From contig DHEJ01000009.1 of NCBI GenBank assembly GCA_002399815.1, positions 1,576 to 9,052 on the forward strand: a stretch of DNA of 7,477 bases, written 5' to 3'. Below are positions 6,595 to 7,477 of the stretch, in pieces (within the stretch, counting starts at the first letter, position 1; every line of letters begins with the position of its first letter). This DNA is from Acholeplasmataceae bacterium UBA4853 (GTDB lineage Bacteria; Bacillota_I; Bacilli_A; Acholeplasmatales; Acholeplasmataceae). A model generated the notes under the pieces. That model worked only from the letters and a program-made list of their open reading frames with translations. It was not told where the DNA came from and did not search any database. The position numbers and the translations under genes are program-made.

Positions 6595-6649
6595 AAAACC
6601 TAAATTTCTCTCCCTGAAAAATTAGGTTTTATAAACAAAGTTGTTCCTT
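6595..6649 (-). ncRNA. Candidate attenuator leader or small RNA upstream of the GNAT gene
   Basis: Reading the minus strand, AAGGAACAAC (6649-6640) is followed by a long hairpin at 6630-6595 (AAAACCTAA paired with TTAGGTTTT and extended inward by U-A and U-G pairs around an AGGGA loop), then the terminator at 6587-6557. AAGGAACAAC can pair with GTTGGTCCTT of the terminator 3' arm at 9 of 10 positions, which would exclude the terminator. A TATAAT at 6663-6658 with a weak -35 could start an RNA of about 100 nt here. No known riboswitch class was recognised. Confidence 0.35.
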
Positions 6650-6657
6650 ATGCTTCT

Positions 6658-6686
6658 ATTATAGTCTAAAATGAGTCAAAATTAAA
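6658..6686 (-). promoter_or_regulatory. Possible promoter before the attenuator-like segment
   Basis: TATAAT (6663-6658) stands 17 nt after TTTAAT (6686-6681), which matches the -35 consensus at only three of six positions. A better -35 hexamer, TTGACT (6678-6673), is just 10 nt from the -10 box and so is unusable with it. Confidence 0.35.
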
Positions 6687-6727
6687 GAAATATGCCCTTT
6701 ATGCAAGTGTATAGTCAAAATTAAAGA
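6674..6727. repeat. 15-bp direct repeat around the membrane-protein stop codon
   Basis: AGTCAAAATTAAAGA occurs at 6674-6688 and again at 6713-6727 (plus strand), 39 bp apart. One copy encodes FNFD near the C-terminus of the membrane protein and the other lies in the same frame just beyond its stop codon. Confidence 0.75.
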
Positions 6728-7268
6728 CGAGCAATGAAATTAAAGATAGTGAAATAATAATTTGAACAGTATTAATCATATACTGACCAAAGACAGTTAA
6801 GAATTGCCAATCAAAATTAATATAGAGTAATGTAAAGGTTGCTAAAACAATAGTTAATCCTGCATGTAACACAGTCGATAGCTTTCCAAAAAATGAAACT
6901 CTTTTAAAAAATATTAAGTAATAAAAGGCTGGTAAGAGATTACCTATTTGTACAAGATTTAAAATGATTTTAGATAAGGATACATAACTTACAAATACAT
7001 AAAAATCAATAATCCATGCTCTTACAAATGGAAATAAAATAATTAAACAACTTAATATCCATAATGGGATATTTTTAAGATTATTGGATAGAATAAGAAT
7101 TAATGCCACACTAATAAAGAAAATATTTAAACCATTATGTGTTGCTATAAGCCATTGATTGGATGGATCTATAGCTTGTTCAACAAAAATCATTTTTAAA
7201 ACCATGACGATTAAATTAATTACTGATATTGATAGTAATATGACAAACCCTAATCTTTCTTTCTTCAC
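6699..7268 (-). CDS. Multi-pass membrane protein of unknown function
   Basis: A 189-aa, highly hydrophobic protein with about six predicted helices by eye, near residues 6-29, 44-62, 67-87, 98-121, 131-151 and 163-183. The basic N-terminus (MKKER) favours an inside N-terminus. There is no cleavable signal, no lipobox and no motif I recognise; the short loops leave little room for a soluble domain. The start is GTG at 7268, chosen because AAGGGGA lies 7 nt upstream and the next ATG (residue 22) would cut into the first helix. A consensus promoter lies about 60 nt upstream and terminators flank the gene on both sides, so it appears monocistronic. Downstream, its coding end is partly repeated in frame after the stop. 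A transporter, sensor or immunity-type role cannot be told from sequence. Confidence 0.8.
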   Translation of the reverse strand: MKKERLGFVILLSISVINLIVMVLKMIFVEQAIDPSNQWLIATHNGLNIFFISVALILILSNNLKNIPLWILSCLIILFPFVRAWIIDFYVFVSYVSLSKIILNLVQIGNLLPAFYYLIFFKRVSFFGKLSTVLHAGLTIVLATFTLLYINFDWQFLTVFGQYMINTVQIIISLSLISLLVFNFDYTLA

Positions 7269-7288
7269 CTAAATTTCCCCTTATATCT

Positions 7289-7356
7289 TAATATGAAATA
7301 TTCTATTTAAAAAATTTGAATTTTTGATTATGTCTATTATATGATAGATTCTATTT
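7289..7356. repeat. Imperfect 20-bp direct repeat in promoter/leader of the membrane-protein gene
   Basis: Minus-strand AAATAGAATCTATCATATAA (7356-7337) and AAATAGAATATTTCATATTA (7308-7289) agree at 17 of 20 positions, 48 bp apart. The first copy spans the promoter spacer and most of the -10 box; the second lies in the leader. The first copy contains the palindrome ATAGA-T-TCTAT (7344-7354). This could be a paired operator. Confidence 0.45.
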
Positions 7357-7365
7357 TTTTGTCAA
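7336..7365 (-). promoter_or_regulatory. Sigma-A promoter of the membrane-protein gene
   Basis: Minus strand TTGACA (7365-7360), an 18-nt spacer, and TATAAT (7341-7336). Transcription would begin near 7329, giving a leader of about 60 nt. The spacer holds an 11-bp palindrome. Confidence 0.85.
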
Positions 7366-7380
7366 AGAATATCAATTTAA

Positions 7381-7420
7381 CTAAAAGAAAAAGGTAGCAA
7401 GCAAGTTGCTTACTACCTTT
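7381..7420 (-). terminator. Strong terminator after the partial upstream gene
   Basis: The minus strand forms a 13-bp stem, AAAGGTAGTAAGC / GCTTGCTACCTTT, with loop AACTT and one G-U pair, then TTCTTTTAG. It starts 8 nt after the upstream stop codon and isolates that gene from the membrane-protein gene. Confidence 0.92.
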
Positions 7421-7428
7421 AAAAGTTG

Positions 7429-7476
7429 TTAGAATTGATCAAACTCATCATAGTTTGCTTCTTTAGTCTCACGTGG
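7429..7476 (-). CDS. C-terminal 15 residues of an upstream gene (identity not provable)
   Basis: The minus-strand frame entering the window reads PRETKEANYDEFDQF and stops at TAA (7431-7429), directly before a strong terminator, which supports this frame as the true coding end. A second open frame runs to a TAA near 7419 but would put its stop at the terminator stem and is less acidic. Short acidic tails of this sort occur at the end of RNA polymerase beta' (RpoC), and rpoC often precedes rpsL in Firmicutes, so RpoC is a reasonable guess, but 15 residues cannot settle it. Confidence 0.55.
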   Translation of the reverse strand, partial: PRETKEANYDEFDQF

Positions 7477-7477
7477 T

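Noticed and set aside
6550..6655. SRP (4.5S) RNA or 6S RNA
   Set aside because: The conserved SRP apical loop sequence is absent and the segment is too short and differently folded for 6S RNA.

Overview
The window is AT-rich bacterial DNA in which every supported gene lies on the minus strand, so gene order below follows transcription, from high to low coordinates. The core is a str operon, rpsL-rpsG-fusA-tuf, with Firmicutes/Tenericutes-type proteins: S12 carries the roughly 13-residue Gram-positive insertion, S7 is 156 aa and EF-Tu is 395 aa. Tryptophan is read from TGG, and TGA is a true stop (it ends tatD). This argues against a Mycoplasma/Spiroplasma code. Together with the AT-richness and the small lipoprotein and membrane genes, it fits an Acholeplasma-like mollicute or a close low-GC relative. 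That assignment is inference.

Layout. (a) 7476-7429 is the last 15 codons of an upstream gene (RpoC would fit the usual gene order, but the fragment is too short to prove it), closed by a strong terminator. (b) 7365-6699 is a gene for a six-helix membrane protein of no recognised family, with a consensus promoter and a GTG start. (c) 6663-6510 is a noncoding leader-like segment with a long hairpin and a terminator whose 3' arm can also pair with an upstream near-copy of its 5' arm. (d) 6509-6234 encodes a small COG2388-type GNAT acetyltransferase, whose stop codon lies inside its own terminator. (e) 6107-5922 holds an inverted repeat, a perfect TTGACA-17-TATAAT promoter and a leader of about 105 nt with three hairpins. 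(f) 5921-1598 is the str operon, ended by a strong terminator. (g) 1542-1 has an extended -10 promoter driving tatD, which overlaps by ATGA a gene for a secreted lipoprotein with a trypsin/HtrA-like fold. The lipoprotein runs off the left edge.

How they work together. S12 and S7 are 30S subunit proteins (decoding centre and head), and EF-G and EF-Tu drive translocation and aminoacyl-tRNA delivery, so the operon is a translation module probably read from one strong promoter. The flanking genes (TatD nuclease, lipoprotein, GNAT, membrane protein) are separate short units divided from it by terminators.

Most noteworthy points: the lipoprotein looks like a pseudoprotease (the catalytic His and Ser positions are replaced and the Asp is kept); the rpsL leader has alternative pairings that suggest autoregulation; and the segment before the GNAT gene has attenuator-like geometry. 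No mobile element, CRISPR array, tRNA or rRNA was seen.
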